In this document: positions 40,593 to 48,312 of the stretch, piece by piece | Layout: every line of letters begins with the position of its first letter | Numbering within the stretch: the first letter of the stretch is position 1 | Position numbers and translations under genes: made by a program | NCBI GenBank assembly: GCA_023447635.1 | Contig: JAEXNA010000233.1 | Coordinates: 48,359-112,358 of the forward strand | DNA: 64,000 bases | From: Vulcanimicrobiota bacterium | Lineage (GTDB): Bacteria > Vulcanimicrobiota > Xenobia > Xenobiales > JADMJV01 | Direction: 5' to 3' | The notes under the pieces: model-generated | Databases searched by the model: none | Seen by the model: only the letters and a program-made list of their open reading frames with translations | Told to the model about the DNA's origin: nothing

Positions 40593-42512
40593 TTACTGAG
40601 GTCCGACCTGGGCCGTGAACCGGCCCTCCCTGACGACCACCGTATCGTTAGGGAGCACCAGTTCCGCCCTGAGAAAGAACACAGGGTGCGCGAAAAGCTG
40701 GGGGTCGGATCCGACGTAGTCGCGAGACACTCGGTAGCCACCAGGCAGGCGAAAATCCCACTCTCGAACGGGTGACCAGGTCTGACGGTCCGCACTGGCC
40801 ATCACCCGCACGAAGACGTTCGCGGCTGGTGCAGTCGAGAGCGAGTTCACGGTGACGCGAATGTTGGCGTCAGATTCACCACGGTCATAGCGAAGCTGAA
40901 GGCCGAAATCTTCCGGCGCGATTTTTGCTGCAGCCTTAGGATCTCGCGCGACGCCTTTAGCTGCAGCCGGAAGGTCAGCGCTGGCGACCTGGAACTCTGC
41001 GCTGGGGAAGAGTTCCAGAATGCCTCCGGTGACGCGGGTGGTTTCCATCTGCCCTTTGTTCGACGCCGAGTTTCCTGGAGCCAAAGGAGCCACCCCGACT
41101 GGGGCGGACGCCACGGTTGGCGCGGCTCCCTGAGGAGCTGTCTGCGGTGCGGAGTTTGGGTAGGATGCCGGCGAGCTAGGGCTAGAAGGATAGCCGACAG
41201 CACCCCCGGCGTTCGAAGGAGACATTACCGCCGTCATCGGTTGGGGAGCCGATGGGTAAGGCTGTACTGTCGGCGCCTGAGGCTGCCCGTAGCCGTTCTG
41301 GGAGGGATAGGCCTGAGCGGGCGCAGGGTACGCTGCTACGACCGGGTAGGACGAAGCTGTCTGGGGTTGAGGGTAGCTTTGCTGTCCGGGATACCCCGTC
41401 GCAGGCTGTGCATAGGATGCTTGCTGGGAAGTAGGAGCAGGATATCCGGGAGGCGCGTAGGCCACGGGCTGCGCGGGGTACGCCGGTTGGGGCGCTGCAG
41501 GGTACGTGGAGGGGGCGTAGGGAGCCGGAGCAGCGGCGGTCGTAGGTGGTGCGGGGTTGGCTGTCGCGAGAACGAACGACGACGGCTGGCCGCCCAGTAC
41601 CTCCATGTTCGAGGTCTGCTGGCCCGGCAGGCTGGATTGACCTTTCGAAATTCGGTGTTGGCGGTCGGCGTCGATCAGCTCTCCCAGGCGTCGCGACGTG
41701 TAGTCGTTGAGAGACTTAAGGGAAATCTCCCCATCGGAAGCTGCTGCCTTCCCCTGGAGCCCCTCGCAGAGAGCCAGGGTGAAGTAGCTGTTGTTCGTAC
41801 CCGTCAGATAGTTAGTATCCATGTAGGATTCCTCGGACGGGCGGCAACTGTAGAGGATAGCCCGGATACCTGCTCCGTTCTGGGGATTGCCGAGAAATTT
41901 CGCGGCCACCTGACTGTTCATTCCGGAGGCGGAGCGATTGCTCATGGCTTTCCCGGCCGCCGCGATCTCTGCGGCCATCTGCTGACTCAAGGGGAACTGG
42001 CAGGTGTCCAAGATTACGAGGACCGTTTTGGCCTTGGACTTCTCGGTCCACTTTTTGAGCTGACCAGCGTTGAGGCTGGTTTGTTTCAGGGTGTCGGGTG
42101 AGACGCGGGTCTCCGTCATGGCGATCTGGTACTCGCCCTCATACACGACACCGTGGGAGGTAAGATAGACCACAAGGGCGTCGTTAGGACCTGCCTCGTT
42201 GAAGAAGCTCTCCAGCGACGCAACGACGCTTGCCTTAGGCACGACATTGGAGCGGGTGGAGAGGATCGTTTTGATGTTCTCGGGAGCGACACCACAGGAC
42301 CCGCTCAAAGTGGTTTTCATCAGCTCGATGTCGGTTGGAATGCCGGCGAGCGATGGGAAAGTTGGAGACACGAAGTCTTGTGTTCCGATGAGCAGCACTT
42401 TAGTTTTCCCTTGCTGGCCCCAAACGGGTCCGGCCAGCGGCAGGACCAGGGAGAGCAAAAGAACCAGAGCACGTAGGCTTCGGCAGACGCGGGGGTTCGA
42501 AGGTTTGGTCAT
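40593..42512 (-). CDS. Exported caspase-like (peptidase C14) protein with Pro/Ala/Tyr-rich linker
   Basis: This 639-residue protein has an N-terminal signal (SLRALVLLLSLVLPLAGPVWG). The caspase fold lies at about 37-310 (KTKVLLIGTQDF), with the catalytic histidine H120 in VVYLTSHGV and cysteine C171 in LVILDTCQFP. Residues about 320-480 are a low-complexity P/A/Y/Q-rich linker (TYPAAPQPAYPAQPVAYAPP). The C-terminal ~130 residues form an unassigned beta-rich domain (DIRVTV-like ANIRVTVNSL, FFLRAELVLPND). The cysteine is followed by Q-F rather than the more usual small residue, but both catalytic residues are present. It lies six bases downstream of one DUF4384 gene and 80 bases before another. 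Confidence 0.87.
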   Translation of the reverse strand: MTKPSNPRVCRSLRALVLLLSLVLPLAGPVWGQQGKTKVLLIGTQDFVSPTFPSLAGIPTDIELMKTTLSGSCGVAPENIKTILSTRSNVVPKASVVASLESFFNEAGPNDALVVYLTSHGVVYEGEYQIAMTETRVSPDTLKQTSLNAGQLKKWTEKSKAKTVLVILDTCQFPLSQQMAAEIAAAGKAMSNRSASGMNSQVAAKFLGNPQNGAGIRAILYSCRPSEESYMDTNYLTGTNNSYFTLALCEGLQGKAAASDGEISLKSLNDYTSRRLGELIDADRQHRISKGQSSLPGQQTSNMEVLGGQPSSFVLATANPAPPTTAAAPAPYAPSTYPAAPQPAYPAQPVAYAPPGYPAPTSQQASYAQPATGYPGQQSYPQPQTASSYPVVAAYPAPAQAYPSQNGYGQPQAPTVQPYPSAPQPMTAVMSPSNAGGAVGYPSSPSSPASYPNSAPQTAPQGAAPTVASAPVGVAPLAPGNSASNKGQMETTRVTGGILELFPSAEFQVASADLPAAAKGVARDPKAAAKIAPEDFGLQLRYDRGESDANIRVTVNSLSTAPAANVFVRVMASADRQTWSPVREWDFRLPGGYRVSRDYVGSDPQLFAHPVFFLRAELVLPNDTVVVREGRFTAQVGPQ

Positions 42513-42518
42513 TGGGGT

Positions 42519-43133
42519 CTAACGGTGCACCAACGACGCGGTGAAGGTGAAGTACTCGTCCGGACCAATCGGGTCGGGAAAGGTGATCCCGTCGGGACGG
42601 AAGATACCCTTTGCCGCGTTGCTGTGCGAGAAGCCGCCTCGGGGAGGTCCAGACGAGGCTCCAAGGCGCACCGGCGTAGTGTCTGCGAGCCCTGGATTGA
42701 AGCGAGCTTGTTCGTAGGCGCTGATAGTATTCGGGCTGATCGCGACTTCAATCATCTCGACACCACTCTCGTTGTCGAATTGAAACGGCGGACGGTCCGG
42801 CGATGGAATCTCTACCGTCCCTGCCGGGTAATGGTTGTTCTCGGTCTGCTGAGGGAAGATCTGTGTCCGCTTGCCAGACGGCGACACGTTGATCAGGTAG
42901 AGATGGCCGGGCATGCTAGTCTGAAACCTCAATCGGAACGGCTGCCCGTTTCGGAACTGGGTTGTGGGTGGCATCATTCTGCCCGAGTGAGCATCGACGA
43001 CCTCCATCGCGACACCCTGGGCCTGGCCTGACCTGATAATGCCTTTAGCGCTTCCGGAGGGATTGGCCCATCCCGAGACTGCCCCTCCGGCGATAACACA
43101 GGCGACAATCGCCGCCGAGAGATACTTCTTCAT
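42519..43133 (-). CDS. Secreted DUF4384-like protein, paralog of 39964-40512
   Basis: This 204-residue protein starts at ATG 43133 (MKKYLSAAIVACVIAGGAVS) with a signal peptide; an in-frame ATG four codons upstream (43145) is less likely. The core matches DUF4384: FRNGQPFRLRFQTSMPGHLY, LINVSPSGKRTQIFPQ, VEIPSPDRPPFQFDNESGVE. The stop is six bases before the caspase-like gene, suggesting an operon and a functional link. Confidence 0.82.
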   Translation of the reverse strand: MKKYLSAAIVACVIAGGAVSGWANPSGSAKGIIRSGQAQGVAMEVVDAHSGRMMPPTTQFRNGQPFRLRFQTSMPGHLYLINVSPSGKRTQIFPQQTENNHYPAGTVEIPSPDRPPFQFDNESGVEMIEVAISPNTISAYEQARFNPGLADTTPVRLGASSGPPRGGFSHSNAAKGIFRPDGITFPDPIGPDEYFTFTASLVHR

Positions 43134-43260
43134 ACCGTTCCCCACTTTCGCCCCTTAAAAGGGCACACTTGTTTGATGCTGACAGAGTAAGAAAATAGTC
43201 GAGCCGTGATAACGGCCGGTGAGTCAGACGATTCTGGCCAGGTGGACAGACTTTGATGGC

Positions 43261-44313
43261 CTAACGGAGAAGCAGAAGAGCGACCTGACGGTTTCCCAGG
43301 GTGTCCCTGGAGGCTGCAACTGAGTAGCTTCGATACGGCGTCCCAGATTTCAGCGCCTTAGCCACCTCGCCTATGATGTCGGATTCTATGACGGTAGAAC
43401 TCACGCTGGATTTGTACTGCTTTACACTAAGACTGTACGACGGCGTCGCCTCGGCTTTCATTGGTGCCGTGAGCTGTGCCTGAAGGGTCTGGCTTCCGAC
43501 CGGATCATGGCTGAGTCCGGTCTCTCCCCCCTGCAGAAAAGTGAAGAGGCCAGCACTGAGCTCCTGGTCGACAACGGCCTGCCCAAACGCCGTCTTACCT
43601 ATGTACTCAGGCTTGTTGACGAGTAGCGATTTCGAGTTGGCAATCTCTGGAGGCTGATAGTCTACGGAAGGTAGATGACGGGCCACGTCATCGAGCCTGG
43701 CAGCGAAAGTGGGATGGGTGCCCAGAACGTCCTTCTCCTCGTTTGCCGGAGACTGGCTTTGGAAAAAAAGGATGGCGTTCACCGGGTCGTAGCCCGCTCT
43801 GGCGAGCATTCGTAGCGCCTCTCGGTCGGCTTCCTGCTCTTGCTCCTGGCCGTACTGTTTGTGAGCCAGATTCTCCATGCTGGTCCCAAAATCGTCGATG
43901 CTCTTTCTTTGTTCTTCGGTCGAGTTTCTTGTAAAGATGGACAGTCCGACCTTCGCGAGCCCAACGAGCAGGCCGCGGCCACTCTGTTTGCTGGAGTGTT
44001 TTCTGTTGGCGTGAACGAACTCGTGGGATAGCAAGAAGTGAAGTTGAGCCTCGGGTAGTCCGGTCACGGCGCCTTCGAAAACCAGAATCGAGTTCTGGTT
44101 GTCGCTAGGGACGAAGGCGTTGATCGTATCGCCCTTCACAAGACCATATTCCAAACCGTCTCTTTCGGATTCGGCGGATTTACTGACCCGTCCCATAGCG
44201 ACGCTGAGCTTTTTCTTCAGGTCCTCCTGGTCAGAGCTGACAAGCTTGTCCGCAAAGGCAGCAGATACCAGAAAGCCAGCCATTAGGAGCGTCATTAGTC
44301 GGCGACGTTTCAC
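43261..44313 (-). CDS. M48 family metallopeptidase, exported
   Basis: This 350-residue zinc protease has the HExxH motif HEFVH at 97-101 and the downstream glutamate in EQEADREALRMLARAGYDP, followed by HPTFAARLDDVARHL, typical of M48 (BepA/LoiP-like). An N-terminal hydrophobic segment (LMTLLMAGFLVSAAFA) indicates export. I choose the GTG start at 44313, which overlaps the stop of the upstream gene in GTGA and follows GGAGGG by about nine bases. This group often acts in envelope quality control. Confidence 0.88.
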   Translation of the reverse strand: MKRRRLMTLLMAGFLVSAAFADKLVSSDQEDLKKKLSVAMGRVSKSAESERDGLEYGLVKGDTINAFVPSDNQNSILVFEGAVTGLPEAQLHFLLSHEFVHANRKHSSKQSGRGLLVGLAKVGLSIFTRNSTEEQRKSIDDFGTSMENLAHKQYGQEQEQEADREALRMLARAGYDPVNAILFFQSQSPANEEKDVLGTHPTFAARLDDVARHLPSVDYQPPEIANSKSLLVNKPEYIGKTAFGQAVVDQELSAGLFTFLQGGETGLSHDPVGSQTLQAQLTAPMKAEATPSYSLSVKQYKSSVSSTVIESDIIGEVAKALKSGTPYRSYSVAASRDTLGNRQVALLLLR

Positions 44314-45056
44314 TTTCCGGCCCTCCAAAGTTCGCAACAGGTCTGATTAAAGCCAGAGATTTCGGCTCCAGCCTGGTAAGAGAGCAACGGAAGCAGTGGG
44401 CGCGAGACCTCCCACCGAGCACGAGCGGCCTGGAACGCGGCGAAGTGGGCGTCGCTAAGCTGTCCCACGCGGAGCGCTTGCTGCATCTGCTGCGCCGCCT
44501 GACTGAGAGCGGCGAGGTCGGACTGTAGGCGTGCGTTGCCTTTGTCCTGGCTGTCGCCAAGGGTCCGCTGGAGCTTGCCCACACTTTCCCCGAGATGATG
44601 GAGAGAAAAAGACATTTCCTCACGCCTGGTCTGGAGGTCCGTTGGCACTAGCGGCGCCTGGCGATAGGCGGCCTCTGGCAGCGAGGAGTACTCCAACTTG
44701 TTGGCGACGGCTATCTCCTGGAAACACAAGTCGAGCTCGCGCCACGAGTCCAGTAGAGGCTGCGAAGGCTCCGAGCGGAGTACAAGGCTACGTGTCGCGG
44801 TGACAAAGCTCAGGACATCGGCCAATTTGAAGCTGTCCTTGTCTTTGGCAAGCCGTCGGAGATAGTAGTCGATCAAGTCGTGGCGGACCGCCAGGGCGGG
44901 AGCTTTGAAATACTCCTTGGAACGAGAACGGATCTGCTGGCAGACCCCTTGAGCTTTTTGGATAGAGAATGCTGGCAGCTCGACGGCCAGACTGGAGTGC
45001 GCTGACTGCAGCACGAGCAGCAAGCAAACAGTTAGAATCAGGTGATAGGCACGCAT
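44310..45056 (-). CDS. Hypothetical exported helical protein
   Basis: This 248-residue protein has a signal peptide (LILTVCLLLVLQSAHSSLA). The rest is predicted mostly helical, with heptad-like stretches (LQSDLAALSQAAQQMQQALR) and a short Cys pair near the end (TCCELW). No family is recognised. Translation is coupled to the M48 peptidase through a GTGA overlap, so it may be a partner or substrate carrier for that protease. Confidence 0.7.
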   Translation of the reverse strand: MRAYHLILTVCLLLVLQSAHSSLAVELPAFSIQKAQGVCQQIRSRSKEYFKAPALAVRHDLIDYYLRRLAKDKDSFKLADVLSFVTATRSLVLRSEPSQPLLDSWRELDLCFQEIAVANKLEYSSLPEAAYRQAPLVPTDLQTRREEMSFSLHHLGESVGKLQRTLGDSQDKGNARLQSDLAALSQAAQQMQQALRVGQLSDAHFAAFQAARARWEVSRPLLPLLSYQAGAEISGFNQTCCELWRAGK

Positions 45057-45145
45057 CCTTGAATCTTCAAGGGCGAACGATGTGTTACTGTGACCGCAGG
45101 GGTGCAGTAGATTGGCCTGGTGGACAATTCGCCTACCATGCCGTG

Positions 45146-45796
45146 CTAGGGTGATTCGGATCTCGTCCTCGATGGCAGGACGCCAGCGCGCATGGCTTGG
45201 ACGACAAGATTGGTGCGGTCAGATGAGGAAAATGTTTTAAACAAAGAACGGACGTGGTTTTTCACCGTGCTGCGGCTGACAAATAGGCGTTCCGCAATTT
45301 CGGAGTTTCTCAGGCCTTCCGCCAGGTAAATCAGGACCTGGAGCTCTCGAGGCGGGATCTTTGTCAGAGTGGGCTCGTCAACTGTCATGCCTCGGATGTC
45401 GGCGAGGACGTGAGCCACAATCTCGGGATGGAGGTAGCACTGGCCCCCTCGCACGAGCTCCATAGCCTGGAGGAGTTCAGCGGTTGTTGCCCGTTTCAGA
45501 AGGTATCCGTCCGCGCCCGCAGTTAGGCAGCGGTTGACGGTTTCTCTATCGGCATAGCCTGAGAGGATAAGAAGGGCTGCCTTGGGGACGGCGGCTTTAA
45601 TACGCTTTATGACGTTGGGCGCCTCGTCGGGATCGGACAATGTTGAGACGATAACGTTGGCATTCGTAAACGCGGGGTCGCGGACCGCCGCCTCAATGTT
45701 TTCAGAGCTACCGCACACCCGGCGCTTCTCAGTCTCTAGCAACCTGGTGATCGCTTCGCGAACCAGACCATGTTGATGAATCAAATAGATGCTCAT
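45146..45796 (-). CDS. Atypical NarL-type response regulator with degenerate receiver
   Basis: This 216-residue protein has a receiver-like domain at about 1-118 and a LuxR HTH at about 145-207 (IPPRELQVLIYLAEG, VSRSTVKNHVRSLFKTFSS). The phosphorylation site is lost: the acidic pair is H7-Q8 (YLIHQHG where neighbours have LLVDDH), and the acceptor position is S51 (VIVSTLSD where neighbours have ALIDLELP). The lysine (YLLKRAT) is kept. It probably works without phosphorylation. It lies 89 bases upstream of the exported-protein/M48/caspase cluster on the same strand and may control it. Confidence 0.85.
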   Translation of the reverse strand: MSIYLIHQHGLVREAITRLLETEKRRVCGSSENIEAAVRDPAFTNANVIVSTLSDPDEAPNVIKRIKAAVPKAALLILSGYADRETVNRCLTAGADGYLLKRATTAELLQAMELVRGGQCYLHPEIVAHVLADIRGMTVDEPTLTKIPPRELQVLIYLAEGLRNSEIAERLFVSRSTVKNHVRSLFKTFSSSDRTNLVVQAMRAGVLPSRTRSESP

Positions 45797-45925
45797 TCTT
45801 ACTCCTGTTGCGGAGGACTTCTACAGGCTCTCCCGCCGCGCGCTGACCGAGCGAGTTCAAGGTGGTGACCATATGGCCAGAAATCGGTAATCATTCGACG
45901 CCGCGCGATGCTCTAACGACAGAGG

Positions 45926-46450
45926 GTGAAATCGTCGCCTTTGTTACAGGTGCAGAAGCCCCGCGGAGATAGAGGAATATTTACCGGGTGTCGGCGAGAA
46001 AGTTTTGGCATAAACTATCCAGGTGGTTCAGGGCTTGCGGCGACACAGTTACGTCCTCGGATTTGCCCTCGCTCCCGTTTTCGAGACCTTATCGTTGACG
46101 AACAGAAGAAAGCCTCAGTTGTGCTCCAGCATCGCTTGGCTCCCGAGTGGTGTGACAGGCGGGTCCAAGCAAGCTTGATTTGCTGCTCGGCACACCAGTA
46201 AGGCGCCTGCGTAGAGGCGCTGTACAAACGCGACCAAGGCCAAGAGTACACCTATGGGATCGACTCTAACCAGCAGTTCGCCACTCAAGTGAACTGGGGG
46301 CCTGAGACTACGGTTCTAGTTGACGGGGACAGAGTTGGTCGTTTGGGCGAATTGGCAAGAATCGAAAGAGGTACCAATGGCCCGGTGTGGGTTCTCAACA
46401 TTAGTGCCGGGATGGGCTGGCCGCGAGGGGCAAATGGCAGAGGCAGGTAG
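45926..46450 (+). pseudogene. Possible gene remnant interrupted by one TAA
   Basis: One frame is open from 45926 to 46450 except for TAA at 46199-46201. The part after the stop (EYTYGIDSNQQFATQVNWG, VDGDRVGRLGELARIERG, PVWVLNI) reads like real protein with no start codon of its own. The part before it is less convincing. I recognise no family. The rest of the 45797-46565 gap shows no other gene, repeat or clear regulatory site. Confidence 0.28.
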
Positions 46451-46565
46451 CAAATGAAAGTTTGACTCTAGCGGGTTTTTCGTGAAGGTCCCGTCATCCA
46501 TCCAGCAAACTCTAGACGAGAGCGAGTGAGACCTCGTGTGAGAGGTTTATTGGCGGGGGGCGAGA

Positions 46566-47105
46566 TTGTCTCAGATCAAGGTGTTGCTGGTCGATGACCA
46601 CGAGTTGTTACGTGAGGGGCTGCGCGAGCTGTTAGAGCTTGACGAAGCGCTCACCATCGTTGGCTCCGTCGGCTCTGCCCTGCGCGCCGTGGCGGCGGCG
46701 GAAAGCTGCGAGGTCGAAGTGGCGCTGATCGACTACCAGTTGCCCGATCGCGATGGCCTCTGGCTGCTTCAACAGCTCAAGGAGCAGGTTCCAGGAATTT
46801 CCGTGCTTATGCTCTCCATGCACTCTGACGAGACGCTGATCCAGCGCGCTCTGCAGGCCGGGGCGGACGGCTACCTCTCCAAGACCAGCAACCCTCAACA
46901 GATGATCGCCGCCATCAAGTCGGCCCACCACGGCGCCCCCTGCATCGACAGTCAGCCCGTCGTGAGTAGCCTGTATCGCCAGCGCTCTGCTAGTCGGGGC
47001 CCGGAGCGCCTCAGCGATCTTGAACGAGACGTCCTGACGACAGCGCTCGATCAGGCCGGGAGTCGGCTCGGCCTTCTGTTTACCCGTATGCAGGTAGATC
47101 CATAG
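46566..47105 (+). CDS. NarL-type response regulator truncated before its HTH
   Basis: This 179-residue frame starts with TTG 46566 after a GGGGGGCGAGA ribosome-like site. The receiver is intact at about 3-120: LLVDDHE, D56 in ALIDYQLPD, LMLSMHSD, LSKTSNP. It closely resembles the regulator at 39295. At about residue 150 the LuxR domain begins (LSDLERDVL), but it then breaks off, and the last ~24 residues are antisense sequence of the histidine kinase gene on the other strand. So it has a receiver but no DNA-binding domain. It may be non-functional or act as a receiver-only protein. Confidence 0.7.
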   Translation: MSQIKVLLVDDHELLREGLRELLELDEALTIVGSVGSALRAVAAAESCEVEVALIDYQLPDRDGLWLLQQLKEQVPGISVLMLSMHSDETLIQRALQAGADGYLSKTSNPQQMIAAIKSAHHGAPCIDSQPVVSSLYRQRSASRGPERLSDLERDVLTTALDQAGSRLGLLFTRMQVDP

Positions 47106-48137
47106 TGTGGCCAGTTCCTGGGCCAGACCGTCGTGCAGTCCGACGGAGAGCATCGTGCGCTCGGTTTCCTGGAACTCGACGAGCTCTTCGATGCGGCTGG
47201 ACTCCTGCACGGCTCTGACGATGCGGTGCCCGCCTTCCTCTAACGGGATCCGGGCTACCGACAGCTGAACCCAGAGAACGGTCCTTCCCCGCATCAAACG
47301 CACGCGGTGCCGGTAGTAAGGGCGCTTCCCGGCGGTGAGTTCGGCAAAAAGAGTGGCTTCTCTCGTCCTGTCCTCGGGCAGGATCAGCTGGTGGAAACCG
47401 ACCCCCGGAAGGCTTTCGGGCAGTCGGTCGAGCAGTTCGGAGAAAGCGGCGTCGGCCTCCAGGATGAGGTTGTCTTCGTCGACCACCGCCATGGCAAACG
47501 CGGTGCTCTCGAAAAGGATCTCCAACTGCTCTTCGTCAGGCAAGAGGAACTGCTGGCCGGAATCGACGGAGAGCACCTGGCGGGGAGAGCAGGGCAGGTA
47601 GAGCTCCCGGCCCCCGGTGACGACCTTCCTGAGGCCCGGCCAGAGGAAGTGTGTCCGGCCCTTCTCGCTAGGAGCCATCGCTTCTTTGCGGTGCTCTTCG
47701 GCCTCGATGATCTCTTTGCCGGCCAGCCCGACCTCGAACGCCTGCTCCGCCACCAGGCCCAACTGCGAGAACAGGTGGTGGAAGTCGTGGTGGTTGTTGC
47801 ATTCGACCATCCGGCCTTCGCGATAGCGCGCCGTAGCGGCCCCCGGCCAGCGGATGATTTTGTCGCTGTCTTTCCAGTGTTTGCCCCAGACGATCCAGTT
47901 GGCCCAGAGGTGGTCGCCGTTCTCGTGCCACTTCAGCCACTCGAAGGTCATGTCTTTGACCAGCGGCTTCAGGGCGCGGTGGTACTGCAGGAACCCGTGG
48001 GGGTCGACCCCGGTCTCGTCGGGCCAGATGCCGGTGGCCACTCCGTCGAACTCACGGAAGATGGCGTCCTCGTTCCCCTGCACCCAGACTTCTTCCATGA
48101 AGTCGACGGCAAGTTCGATATTCGGCTTCTTTTCCAT
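46632..48137 (-). CDS. Truncated sensor histidine kinase with N-terminal NTF2/SnoaL-like domain
   Basis: The 501-residue frame starts at ATG 48137 (MEKKPNIELAVDFMEEVWVQ), with AGGGG upstream. Residues about 1-140 resemble an NTF2/SnoaL-like fold (FLQYHRALKPLVKDMTFEW, ARYREGRMVECNNHHDF). A PAS domain follows at about 195-315, then HisKA_3 with H335 in LHDGLAQEL. The HATPase domain is missing: after about residue 370 the frame reads antisense through the response regulator gene. The kinase therefore cannot bind ATP by itself. The real coding part ends near 47030. Sensor kinases with an NTF2-like input are uncommon. Confidence 0.6.
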   Translation of the reverse strand: MEKKPNIELAVDFMEEVWVQGNEDAIFREFDGVATGIWPDETGVDPHGFLQYHRALKPLVKDMTFEWLKWHENGDHLWANWIVWGKHWKDSDKIIRWPGAATARYREGRMVECNNHHDFHHLFSQLGLVAEQAFEVGLAGKEIIEAEEHRKEAMAPSEKGRTHFLWPGLRKVVTGGRELYLPCSPRQVLSVDSGQQFLLPDEEQLEILFESTAFAMAVVDEDNLILEADAAFSELLDRLPESLPGVGFHQLILPEDRTREATLFAELTAGKRPYYRHRVRLMRGRTVLWVQLSVARIPLEEGGHRIVRAVQESSRIEELVEFQETERTMLSVGLHDGLAQELATLWIYLHTGKQKAEPTPGLIERCRQDVSFKIAEALRAPTSRALAIQATHDGLTVDAGGAVVGRLDGGDHLLRVAGLGEVAVRPGLQSALDQRLVRVHGEHKHGNSWNLLLELLKQPEAIAIGQLVVDQRHFDLAAFRRRHGAQGRADGANDGERFVKL

Positions 48138-48263
48138 GACTGACCCCTGTTCCGATGTGGCGACCCGGGACCTCGTTGCGAACTGGCCCGGCATATCCCG
48201 GCGCCTCTTCGATGAGAGCCTCAACAATCCTCATGGTGAATAAAAGAACTCTAGCCGATAAGA

Positions 48264-48298
48264 AAAAGACCCGGTCGAGTCGCCTCGCCGGGTCTTTT
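48264..48298 (-). terminator. Intrinsic terminator of the Big_2 lipoprotein gene
   Basis: AAAAGACCCGG (48264-48274) and CCGGGTCTTTT (48288-48298) form an 11-bp perfect stem with a 13-base loop. It lies 14 bases after the stop of the gene at 48313. Confidence 0.85.
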
Positions 48299-48312
48299 CG
48301 GTCGGTGCCCGC

